Below are positions 5,885-11,668 of a stretch of DNA of 64,000 nucleotides, one piece after another. The notes beneath the pieces are model-generated. The model saw nothing but the letters and a program-made list of their open reading frames with translations, was not told the DNA's origin and did no database searches. Source of the DNA: Eubacterium sp. (GTDB taxonomy: Bacteria > Bacillota > Clostridia > Oscillospirales > Acutalibacteraceae); contig JAFLRZ010000010.1 of assembly GCA_022511225.1 (NCBI GenBank), positions 1 to 64,000 of the forward strand, written 5' to 3'. The translations under genes were made by a program, and so were the position numbers. Every line of letters starts with the position of its first letter. Position 1 is the first letter of the stretch.

Positions 5885-7006
5885 ATGAAATTATTAAAAA
5901 AAATAATTCCTTTTGTATTATCTTTTCTAATAGTTTTTTGTTCTCTTCCTTTTACCGCTTCTGCTGCTTCCGTTAATGCTAATTATTTTGATTATTGGGA
6001 AGCTTACTATTCTGGTGGGAACGATTATTTTAATGATGTTGTAGATAGTTCTTCTTATCCGGGTTATAAGTCTTGTTATAAATCTAATGTATCGGGTACT
6101 TTACGAAGATTTTATATAGAACATTTTGATTATAATAAGGACGGTACAGATTTTAAACTTAATAAAGGTGATAGTTTTAATGCTGAGCTTTATACAACTC
6201 CAAATACTCGTTTTGCTTCTTTTTCACCTGAAATTTTATTTTATTGTGTCGATTCATCCGGTGTTCGTTTAGTTTCTTTTGATGGTTCTTTTGATAGAAG
6301 TACGGGCAAAATATCCTTTAGTGGTACTATGCCGTTTCAATATGACAAAACTATCTTAGCACGTATCGCATTTAATAATGTAACAGATACAAGCACTTCA
6401 AGTGTATTTCAATTTGTTTTCAAAAACTTTTCTATTGATGTTGAATCCGAGCAAAGCGGTTTTTTTGATTCAGTAAAGCAAGCATTTAGTAATTTATGGC
6501 AATGGCTACAAAACATACTAAATTCTATTAAAGAGATCCCCTCAAAAATAGGTGAAGCTTTAAGCAATTTATCAAACAATATTAAAGGTTTCTTTACTGA
6601 TTTAGGTAATAATTTAAATTCTTGGTTTGCTGATATAGGTAATTGGTTTTCAACTCTTGGTGATAATATAAAAGGCTTCTTTGCAAACTTAGCCGATAAT
6701 ATATCGGGTTTTTTCGAAAAGCTTTGGAATCGTATTTGGTGGGGTAATGAAAACGGTGAGAGCGATTACGAAAAGCCTGTTATAAATAATAAGCTTAATG
6801 ATATTCTTGCTACCCTTAACGATTATCAAAATAATCTGAAAGGCACTATCGACAGTATCAGTAAGTCAGCTAATGAAGTGAGTACATATATTTCTACTGG
6901 CACAGAATTAGTAAACGGAATTATAAACGTTGCCGGAGCTGGAATAACTGCATTATTAGTATTCGGTATTGTGTTTATCCTTGCCAGAAAGGTGGTAGGT
7001 CGATGA
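5885..7006 (+). CDS. pIII-like phage adsorption / minor coat protein candidate
   Basis: A secreted, membrane-anchored protein of 373 residues. A signal peptide of about 28 residues ends at TASAAS. Next comes a Tyr/Ser/Asp-rich extracellular domain to about residue 180. An amphipathic stretch follows that repeats about every 11 residues (for example LSNNIKGFFTD, LGNNLNSWFAD, IKGFFANLADN; about 228-283). The C-terminal helix (GIINVAGAGITALLVFGIVFIL) ends with a short basic tail. Signal peptide, ectodomain and C-terminal anchor in that order, upstream of a Zot ATPase, is the layout of inovirus pIII. Receptor and exact function are unknown. Confidence 0.72.
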   Translation: MKLLKKIIPFVLSFLIVFCSLPFTASAASVNANYFDYWEAYYSGGNDYFNDVVDSSSYPGYKSCYKSNVSGTLRRFYIEHFDYNKDGTDFKLNKGDSFNAELYTTPNTRFASFSPEILFYCVDSSGVRLVSFDGSFDRSTGKISFSGTMPFQYDKTILARIAFNNVTDTSTSSVFQFVFKNFSIDVESEQSGFFDSVKQAFSNLWQWLQNILNSIKEIPSKIGEALSNLSNNIKGFFTDLGNNLNSWFADIGNWFSTLGDNIKGFFANLADNISGFFEKLWNRIWWGNENGESDYEKPVINNKLNDILATLNDYQNNLKGTIDSISKSANEVSTYISTGTELVNGIINVAGAGITALLVFGIVFILARKVVGR

Positions 7007-7233
7007 AGTACATAATTGATTATATCGTTGTATTTTTTGATTGGCTTATTCAGCTTTTTACTGATGTGTTTCTTCTCTTATGGAATGTCATTTTGATACT
7101 TATTGAAGCTGGCAAATTTCTCATATCCGTTATTTCCTCAATGCCTACTATCGTTATCGTTCCCGCCATTGCGTTAGTGATATGTTGTATCTTATATAAA
7201 GTACTCGGTAGGGAAGGGGGCGAAGCTTCATGA
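7003..7233 (+). CDS. Small phage membrane protein, 76 residues (pVI-like position)
   Basis: The start overlaps the preceding stop (ATGA). Two long hydrophobic segments (about 4-40 and 46-66) are followed by a short polar tail (GREGGEAS). The position directly after the pIII-like gene and the strongly hydrophobic nature parallel gene VI of Ff phages, but sequence similarity cannot be shown by eye. Confidence 0.7.
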   Translation: MKYIIDYIVVFFDWLIQLFTDVFLLLWNVILILIEAGKFLISVISSMPTIVIVPAIALVICCILYKVLGREGGEAS

Positions 7234-7379
7234 CAGTTAATGAGCTTGTAAACTTATTCAAAATTGCATTTGACTTGTTGTGGTCTTCTAAAATTCTCGG
7301 TATGCCATATTTATTCTGGTTTGTTGTAGTTGCTTTATTTGGAATTGTATTTAGTTTTATAAAAGGAAAGAAAGAATGA
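7230..7379 (+). CDS. Small one-TM phage protein, 49 residues
   Basis: Start and stop both overlap neighbours as ATGA, indicating translational coupling. An amphipathic N-terminal helix (VNELVNLFKIAFDLLWSSK) is followed by MPYLFW, a TM helix (FVVVALFGIVFSFI) and a basic end (KGKKE). This order of amphipathic helix, TM, basic tail recurs in most small genes of this element and is the architecture of filamentous coat proteins. Confidence 0.7.
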   Translation: MTVNELVNLFKIAFDLLWSSKILGMPYLFWFVVVALFGIVFSFIKGKKE

Positions 7380-7900
7380 AAAAGAAATTATTGTTATTTT
7401 TGTTAACTTGTATATTTATTATTTCTGTTCCGTTCTCGGCATTAGCAGAAGATTACGGCACAGAATACCCAGCTTATATACCTTATTCAGGAGGTGCATA
7501 TATTGAGGTTCAGTCTTCCCTTGGGCGTGGGTCGCTTGTCTTTCAAGATACCTATAAAACTGGTTATTTTGGGTTTAGTGGTAGTGGGTATAATCTTTTT
7601 AATATCTCGAATAGTACTCTAACTGGTCGATTGATTATGCAAAATGGTACTACTTATCAAGCTCGTTTCAGCTCTTTTAATACGCTTCAATATTATTATG
7701 AAAGTGGTATGACTCGCGAATGGCGAGACGTTACTACTTCTAAAATTTATAACACAAACTGCGAATTTTTAGATAACACAACTAACGATCGTGGTAATAT
7801 TATTGATATTTTTTACGGTGATTCATTTAATTATAGTGTTGTTGCTTTTTTGGCGTTTATTTTAATTGTACTTATTATTATTGCTATTAAGAAAGGTTAA
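7376..7900 (+). CDS. Signal-peptide and C-terminal-TM phage surface protein, 174 residues
   Basis: A cleavable-looking signal peptide (KKKLLLFLLTCIFIISVPFSALAE) is followed by a Gly/Ser/Tyr-rich extracellular domain of about 125 residues. A C-terminal helix (VVAFLAFILIVLIIIAI) and a KKG tail end the protein. It is organised like the 373-residue protein upstream but shorter, so it may be a second minor virion protein or a tip partner. AAAGGAAAG precedes the ATG. No family is recognised. Confidence 0.75.
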   Translation: MKKKLLLFLLTCIFIISVPFSALAEDYGTEYPAYIPYSGGAYIEVQSSLGRGSLVFQDTYKTGYFGFSGSGYNLFNISNSTLTGRLIMQNGTTYQARFSSFNTLQYYYESGMTREWRDVTTSKIYNTNCEFLDNTTNDRGNIIDIFYGDSFNYSVVAFLAFILIVLIIIAIKKG

Positions 7901-7902
7901 TT

Positions 7903-8049
7903 ATGCTTATTGATTACATAACTGAGCTTATAGGCGAAGTTCCTCAGAGCCTGAGTGTTTTTGTCTATTTGATGTGTTTTTTACTTGTTCTTTTCGGACT
8001 TGTTATCATACTTAAAATTATTTCTATATTCTTTTCAAAATTTATTTAA
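7903..8049 (+). CDS. Small one-TM phage protein, 48 residues
   Basis: The protein has an N-terminal acidic/amphipathic segment (IDYITELIGEVPQSL), one long TM helix (VFVYLMCFLLVLFGLVIIL) and a Lys-containing tail ending FSKFI. It starts two bases after the previous stop. Structure and size are coat-like. It is a minor-coat or membrane-assembly candidate. Confidence 0.65.
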   Translation: MLIDYITELIGEVPQSLSVFVYLMCFLLVLFGLVIILKIISIFFSKFI

Positions 8050-8061
8050 GGGGGTTATATT

Positions 8062-8238
8062 ATGCCTTATTTATTAGCCGTCTCTTCTGCTTCTGATGCA
8101 TTATCAGAATTTACTTCTTTGTTTTCTACTGCTTGGACTTTTTTAACGAGTAACTGGTATTTTACCGTACTTATAGCTGTCCCTCTTGGCGGTTTAATTA
8201 TATCCATTGTTATGGGCGTTATTAGGAGTAACCGCTAA
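8062..8238 (+). CDS. Coat-like one-TM phage protein, 58 residues
   Basis: AAGGGGG precedes the ATG by about 8 bases. An N-terminal amphipathic segment (SSASDALSEFTSLFSTAWTFLTSNW) leads to a TM helix (FTVLIAVPLGGLIISIVMGVI) and basic end RSNR. The pattern of TxxTSN followed by a hydrophobic run with Pro, a TM and Arg/Lys also appears in the proteins at 8882-9100 and 9174-9407, so these look like paralogues. It is a good major- or minor-coat candidate. Confidence 0.75.
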   Translation: MPYLLAVSSASDALSEFTSLFSTAWTFLTSNWYFTVLIAVPLGGLIISIVMGVIRSNR

Positions 8239-8405
8239 TGGATAGGATATATTCATTATTTAATTATATTTTTGCAATTGTAAATATATTTACTCAAATT
8301 ATGGGAAGTGATTATTGGCTTTTTATGCTTATTCCTATTGTTTGTTTAGGTATATTTATAATTACTGTAATTATTCGCTTAGTTGTTAGGCAGGTGCATT
8401 ATTAG
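8238..8405 (+). CDS. Coat-like one-TM phage protein, 55 residues
   Basis: The start overlaps the previous stop (TAATG). An N-terminal helix (YSLFNYIFAIVNIFTQIMG) is followed by SDYWLFMLIP, a TM helix (IVCLGIFIITVIIRLVV) and basic end RQVHY. The order matches the neighbouring coat-like proteins. It overlaps the next gene through TAGTG. Confidence 0.7.
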   Translation: MDRIYSLFNYIFAIVNIFTQIMGSDYWLFMLIPIVCLGIFIITVIIRLVVRQVHY

Positions 8406-8860
8406 TGCTTGAATATTTTGAATATACATTTGAATTTTTAATCTCTATTCTTGCTTCAATATATGAATTTATACTTGAAAACAAAGTTATATTTGATGTT
8501 GTATTTATCGGTATTGCTGGAGCAATTATTATTCTTATTATTGACTTTATTTTTAACATTCGCGATGAATTCGGTGAATTCAATAAATTTCGTGATGAGC
8601 CGTATATGCGATATAAATATCGCTACGGAAGATATAAAAATAAAAAAGATAGATTAGATATTTACGAATTATATCGTCAAAACGTTGATTATAATCATCA
8701 AAAATCTATGGAACGATTGCATTATTATCGTGAAAGTGAAAATATACGTCACGAGCATAAACACGAAGAATTTGATATGTTTAATCAAAACAAATTAAAG
8801 CTTGATAAAGCAAAAAAGCCTAAACCTAATATTGATATTGAATATGAAGAGGATAATTAA
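8405..8860 (+). CDS. Coat-like N-terminus with a long charged cytoplasmic tail, 151 residues
   Basis: It begins with GTG overlapping the previous stop; AGGCAGGTG lies about 9 bases upstream. Residues 1-55 repeat the coat-like plan (SIYEFILENKVIFDVVF, then a TM helix). The remaining 95 residues are highly charged, with Arg/Tyr-rich RYKYRYGRYKNKKDR and an acidic end (IDIEYEEDN). Only the first part resembles its neighbours, so it may be a coat-related protein that adapts the DNA or ATPase to the membrane assembly site. Function is unknown. Confidence 0.72.
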   Translation: MLEYFEYTFEFLISILASIYEFILENKVIFDVVFIGIAGAIIILIIDFIFNIRDEFGEFNKFRDEPYMRYKYRYGRYKNKKDRLDIYELYRQNVDYNHQKSMERLHYYRESENIRHEHKHEEFDMFNQNKLKLDKAKKPKPNIDIEYEEDN

Positions 8861-8881
8861 AATTTATGAAAGGAGATTGTT

Positions 8882-9100
8882 ATGGATAGTTCTGGTGTAA
8901 GCCTTGCTACTCTTGATATCCTTATTGCAGGTATTAAAAGTGCGGTTGCTTGGATATTCGGACTTTTCAGCACTGTAGTTAATACAATTGCAAGTAATGA
9001 CTTGCTTCTGTATCCTGTGCTTCTCACAATGGTAATTGCAGCAATTAGTCTTGTTGTTGTTATCATTAAGAAGTTCGGTCTACGTCCTCGTCGCTCGTAA
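8882..9100 (+). CDS. Major coat protein candidate, 72 residues
   Basis: The ATG follows an excellent ribosome site (GAAAGGAG). An acidic/neutral N-terminus (MDSSGVSLATLDILIAG) leads into an amphipathic helix, the motif TIASNDLLLYPVL, a TM helix (TMVIAAISLVVVII) and a basic end (KKFGLRPRRS) suited to contact DNA. A strong hairpin starts in its stop codon, just as the Ff genome places its central terminator after gene VIII. There is no separate cleavable signal peptide. Either this or the 9174-9407 product is most likely the main filament subunit. Confidence 0.75.
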   Translation: MDSSGVSLATLDILIAGIKSAVAWIFGLFSTVVNTIASNDLLLYPVLLTMVIAAISLVVVIIKKFGLRPRRS

Positions 9101-9137
9101 GCCCAAAGGGGCTGCCGGTCAGCCCTTTGGGTTTACG
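9096..9137 (+). terminator. Strong hairpin between the two best coat genes
   Basis: CGTAAGCCCAAAGGGGCTG (9096-9114) and CAGCCCTTTGGGTTTACG (9120-9137) form an almost perfect stem around CCGGT. It overlaps the coat stop codon. There is no clean T run, so it may stabilise the coat mRNA or partly terminate it, favouring coat expression over the downstream ATPase. Confidence 0.75.
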
Positions 9138-9173
9138 GCTTAGTTGTTATTATTTATGAAAGGGGGTTATTCC

Positions 9174-9407
9174 TTGGGCTCTATTTTAGGCGCTATTACT
9201 GTTGAGAATGTTTTCAGCTCTCTTAAGACTGTATTTGAGCTTGTTATGGATCAGTTCTCTACTACTGTTACTACTATAACAAGCAATCCACTTCTTTTCG
9301 TTCCCGTTCTTTGTGGCTTCGGTGGTGGTCTCATTCTCATCGGTGTTAAGGTTATGCGTAGATTTGGTGTTAAGGGTATGTCTTCAGGCAAAAGAAGACG
9401 TAGATAA
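9174..9407 (+). CDS. Second major-coat-like protein, 77 residues
   Basis: The start chosen is TTG at 9174, which has AAAGGGGG seven bases upstream; the in-frame TTG at 9144 has no ribosome site. The protein has an amphipathic helix (VFSSLKTVFELVMDQF), the motif TTITSNPLLFVPVL, a Gly-rich TM helix (CGFGGGLILIGVKVM) and a strongly basic tail (RRFGVKGMSSGKRRRR). It is clearly parallel to the product of 8882-9100 (IASNDLLLYPVL, KKFG). The Arg-rich end could neutralise DNA inside the filament. Confidence 0.75.
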   Translation: MGSILGAITVENVFSSLKTVFELVMDQFSTTVTTITSNPLLFVPVLCGFGGGLILIGVKVMRRFGVKGMSSGKRRRR

Positions 9408-9415
9408 AATAAATA

Positions 9416-9443
9416 GGGGAGTGGCAACGCTCCCCGTTCTTCA
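9416..9443 (+). terminator. GNRA-loop hairpin after the second coat gene
   Basis: Stem GGGGAGTG/CGCTCCCC with tetraloop GCAA (9416-9435) is followed by GTTCTTC. It lies 8 bases after the coat stop. Together with 9096-9137 it brackets the second coat gene, so each coat mRNA could be processed or terminated separately from the assembly genes. Confidence 0.7.
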
Positions 9444-9454
9444 TTGGTGTATAT

Positions 9455-9610
9455 ATGGAATTTATAAAAACTTTATTCAAATTATTTAATTATATTTTTG
9501 TATCAGCTTTTAAGTTTGAGCCTATTATATTGCTATTTTCTATATTTTGTATTTTTTGTATGCTTCTTTGCATTGTACAGTCTTTTTTTAGGGGGTCTTA
9601 TACAAAGTGA
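9455..9610 (+). CDS. Small one-TM phage protein before the ATPase, 51 residues
   Basis: A basic amphipathic N-terminus (EFIKTLFKLFNYIFVSAFKF) is followed by EPIILLF and a long TM helix (SIFCIFCMLLCIVQSFF), ending RGSYTK. It overlaps the ATPase start by GTGA. Classical pI carries its own C-terminal TM, which the ATPase downstream lacks. This coupled TM protein could anchor it, but that is inference. Confidence 0.65.
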   Translation: MEFIKTLFKLFNYIFVSAFKFEPIILLFSIFCIFCMLLCIVQSFFRGSYTK

Positions 9611-10326
9611 ATATATTTAACTATTCTTTGTCAAAACACTGTTTAGAGCCTTACTGTACGATTGTTACCGGCGATAAAGGAGCAGGTAAGTCAACCTTGT
9701 TTGCTCTTATAATTGAAGCGTGTAAAAAAGCTGGTCTTGACGTTTATTGTCAATATCCATATAAAGATTGCTATCAAATTCCGTTATGTGAACATAGGAC
9801 TAAAGACGGCTATACTTATCTTGATGTAGATAAACAATGGCTATATAATTATGATTTTAATGATTGTGTTCTTCTTATAGATGAAGCAAAAACATTATGG
9901 CCAGCTCGTGGCTATGCAAATTGGTCTATGCAAGATGAACAGTTTTTCAATTTTATAAGGCATAATAATGTCCGTGTATTCTTAGCTACTCAAGCGTATG
10001 ACGGTCTTGACTTAAATATTAAGCGTGCTTCTGATGAAGTATGGTATTTAACTAAAGGATTCTTACATTTTACTCATATTGAAACATCACATACTACATT
10101 ATGCAAAGTTGCAGATAAACAAACTGAAGTACAAGGTAGAATGTTTAAGAAAGGTATGCGTAAAATAGCTTGGGATGTTTGTGAAGTTCCTCTTAAAAAT
10201 TATCATTTTTGGCGTCGAAGCTATTACGGAAAATTTATTACCGATTTTATATTTGGTGAGAAAGAAAAACCTGAGTCAATTCTTTGGGATAATGTTATCG
10301 ACTGGAATACTCAAAAAATAAGGTGA
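9607..10326 (+). CDS. Zot/pI-family assembly ATPase
   Basis: A P-loop ATPase of 239 residues that in filamentous phages drives extrusion of the virion through the membrane. Walker A is GDKGAGKST (about residues 22-30). Walker B is CVLLIDEA (about 95-102), followed by FIRHNNVRVFLATQAYDGLD, the sensor-like segment typical of the Zot domain. GTG start with TAGGGGG upstream. No TM helix is visible at the C-terminus (NVIDWNTQKIR), unlike Ff pI or Vibrio Zot, so it covers only the cytoplasmic part. It is the hallmark gene for calling this element inovirus-like. Confidence 0.92.
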   Translation: MNIFNYSLSKHCLEPYCTIVTGDKGAGKSTLFALIIEACKKAGLDVYCQYPYKDCYQIPLCEHRTKDGYTYLDVDKQWLYNYDFNDCVLLIDEAKTLWPARGYANWSMQDEQFFNFIRHNNVRVFLATQAYDGLDLNIKRASDEVWYLTKGFLHFTHIETSHTTLCKVADKQTEVQGRMFKKGMRKIAWDVCEVPLKNYHFWRRSYYGKFITDFIFGEKEKPESILWDNVIDWNTQKIR

Positions 10327-10331
10327 TACTT

Positions 10332-10529
10332 ATGTTGATTAAAGATATTGATATACATAAAATTGAAAAGCTACTTAGTTCTGTACCTGATAATTTAGAA
10401 TGTGAGTCAATATATTTTGTCGGTAAAACATATCAGCTCAAGCTTATAGCTGGCAGTGATGAAGTACACGCTCACGAAAAATCTTTAGCATTGGCAGAGC
10501 TACAGAAGCTTCTTGAAAATTTTGTATAA
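10332..10529 (+). CDS. Small soluble phage protein of unknown function, 65 residues
   Basis: The ATG at 10332 has AAGGTG six bases upstream and is preferred to the GTG at 10323. The product is a mixed alpha/beta sequence (IDIHKIEKLLSSVPDNL, SIYFVGKTYQLKLIAG, KSLALAELQKLLENF) without a TM or cysteines. It is the last gene of the phage operon. Its 3' end overlaps the first TTTTGTATAA repeat. I do not recognise the family. Confidence 0.65.
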   Translation: MLIKDIDIHKIEKLLSSVPDNLECESIYFVGKTYQLKLIAGSDEVHAHEKSLALAELQKLLENFV

Positions 10530-10541
10530 CTTTTGTATAAT
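10520..10541 (+). repeat. Tandem 11-bp repeats TTTTGTATAAC / TTTTGTATAAT
   Basis: Two head-to-tail copies (10520-10530 and 10531-10541) differ in one base. The second copy is identical to the right arm of the dif-like site at 10607-10617. They lie inside the phage, about 50 bp from its right end, and could be accessory recombinase-binding arms. The first copy spans the stop codon of the preceding gene. Confidence 0.7.
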
Positions 10542-10579
10542 AATGAAAATATGTAATTTATTCGATTTTTCGTTATTTC

Positions 10580-10608
10580 ACTCCCCTAAATTATACAAAA
10601 TATTAATT
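10580..10608 (+). repeat. attR: right copy of the 29-bp direct repeat
   Basis: Identical over 29 bases to 3347-3375. It contains the left arm and spacer of the dif-like dyad and the first two bases of its right arm. Chromosomal sequence resumes on the right. Confidence 0.88.
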
Positions 10609-10617
10609 TTGTATAAT
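10590..10617 (+). other. dif-like Xer recombination site (perfect 11-6-11 dyad)
   Basis: Left arm ATTATACAAAA (10590-10600), spacer TATTAA (10601-10606) and right arm TTTTGTATAAT (10607-10617). The arms are exact reverse complements, and the 28-bp 11-6-11 geometry is that of dif sites. Its right end lies 73 bp before the xer start codon. In other single-recombinase Xer systems (XerS/difSL, XerH/difH) the site is also next to the gene. The bases differ from the usual Bacillus-type dif, so the label is functional inference. Confidence 0.72.
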
Positions 10618-10644
10618 TGTATTAAGAATTTTATAGCATATAAT
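10617..10644 (+). promoter_or_regulatory. Candidate xer promoter abutting the dif-like site
   Basis: TTGTAT (10617-10622), 16 bases, then TATAAT (10639-10644). The -35 touches the right arm of the dif-like dyad, so recombinase bound there could repress its own gene. Phage insertion leaves this promoter on the xer side. Confidence 0.5.
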
Positions 10645-10690
10645 AACTACTTCCCTCTACGATAATTGACTTGAAAGGATTTAACGTTTT

Positions 10691-11668
10691 ATGCGTAAAG
10701 AAGAATTTGTAACTTTACCAAAGCTTGTACAGCAATACTTATCTTACATAGAAGCTATTAAAAATCATAGCGAATTGTCTGTACTTGAATATGCTTCTGA
10801 TTTAAGAACTTTTTTTAGATTTTTGGCAAAGCATAAAGGATTGTGCCCCGCTGACACTGATGAAGAAAAAATTGATTTATCCCCTATCGATTTAGCATTT
10901 ATACAGAATGTAGACCTATATGATGCATATCAATTTATTATATACTGTAAAAATGAGCGAAACAACAGCGATTCGACAAGGGCAAGACGAGTAGTTGCTA
11001 TCAGAAGATTTTACTCATACCTTACAGATAATCTTGGGTTGCTTGAAGTTAATCCTATGAAAACTCTCGATGCCCCAAGAACTAAAAAATCGCTTCCTAA
11101 GTTTTTGACTCTTGAGGAAGCAGAAAAATTATTATCAGTCATTGACGGTAAATATAAAGAGCGTGACTATGCTATAATTACCCTTTTTCTTAACTGTGGT
11201 ATGAGATTAAGTGAACTTGTTTCAATTGATTACTCAGACATAAAGGCTGACGGCTCTGTTGTTATCACCGGAAAAGGAAATAAAGAACGAACTGTATACC
11301 TGAATCAAGCGTGCATTAACGCAATTACGGCATATTTGAAGGTAAGACCGAATGACGGAGTTAAAGACAGAGCACTGTTTTTAAGCTCTCGAAATCAGCG
11401 GATTAGCGCCAAAACTGTTCAACATATAGTTTATTCATATCTTGATAAAGCAGGATTTGGCGACAGAGGTTTGTCTGTACACAAACTTCGTCACACAGCT
11501 GCTACTCTGATGTACAGACACGGAAACGTCGACCTGCTATTACTCAAAGAAATTCTCGGGCACGAAAACTTAGGTACTACGGAAATCTACACACACATTG
11601 CAGATGATGCTGCTAAAAAAGCTATTGAATCAAATCCCCTTGCAGATGCATCTCCTAAATGGCAATAA
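10691..11668 (+). CDS. xer: Xer-type tyrosine recombinase (chromosomal XerC/XerD family)
   Basis: Site-specific recombinase of 325 residues. An N-terminal SAM-like DNA-binding domain (about 1-125) precedes the catalytic domain. Catalytic Arg is in GMRLSEL (about 178), Lys in GKGNKERTV (about 200), HxxR in VHKLRHTAATL (about 270), His in LGHENLG (about 293) and Tyr in EIYTH (about 302). It lies outside the prophage repeats and next to a spoIIM-like gene, a neighbourhood known for xerD in Firmicutes, so it looks chromosomal. It is the only recombinase in the window and the best candidate for dimer resolution and phage integration. The ORF is slightly longer than typical XerD because of an insertion near residues 50-70. 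Confidence 0.88.
   Translation: MRKEEFVTLPKLVQQYLSYIEAIKNHSELSVLEYASDLRTFFRFLAKHKGLCPADTDEEKIDLSPIDLAFIQNVDLYDAYQFIIYCKNERNNSDSTRARRVVAIRRFYSYLTDNLGLLEVNPMKTLDAPRTKKSLPKFLTLEEAEKLLSVIDGKYKERDYAIITLFLNCGMRLSELVSIDYSDIKADGSVVITGKGNKERTVYLNQACINAITAYLKVRPNDGVKDRALFLSSRNQRISAKTVQHIVYSYLDKAGFGDRGLSVHKLRHTAATLMYRHGNVDLLLLKEILGHENLGTTEIYTHIADDAAKKAIESNPLADASPKWQ

Larger units (their letters stand above)
3347..10608. mobile_element. Integrated filamentous phage (inovirus-like prophage), about 7.2 kb
   Basis: The element is bounded by an exact 29-bp direct repeat (3347-3375 and 10580-10608), which gives a unit of 7,233 bp, a typical inovirus genome size. Inside are a rolling-circle initiator, a ribbon-helix-helix protein, a probable ssDNA-binding protein, two signal-peptide plus C-terminal-TM proteins, about ten short one-TM proteins and a Zot/pI-type ATPase, all on the plus strand with overlapping stops and starts. 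A repressor and a small membrane protein are on the minus strand. The flanks are ordinary chromosomal genes (radA; xer-spoIIM). No integrase lies between the repeats. No tail, terminase, portal or lysis genes are present, which excludes a tailed phage. The absence of a secretin fits a monoderm host. Confidence 0.9.

Noticed and set aside
3347-10608. Interpretation as an integrated pMV158-type plasmid or a conjugative/mobilisable element
   Set aside because: The replication genes fit, but there is no relaxase/mob gene, coupling protein or conjugation gene. The Zot ATPase and coat-like proteins indicate a filamentous phage.
10691-11668. The recombinase as the phage's own integrase
   Set aside because: It lies to the right of attR, no further copy of the 29-bp repeat is visible beyond it, its sequence is Xer-like and its other neighbour is spoIIM-like, a usual xer context. 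An integrase in the phage would lie between the repeats.
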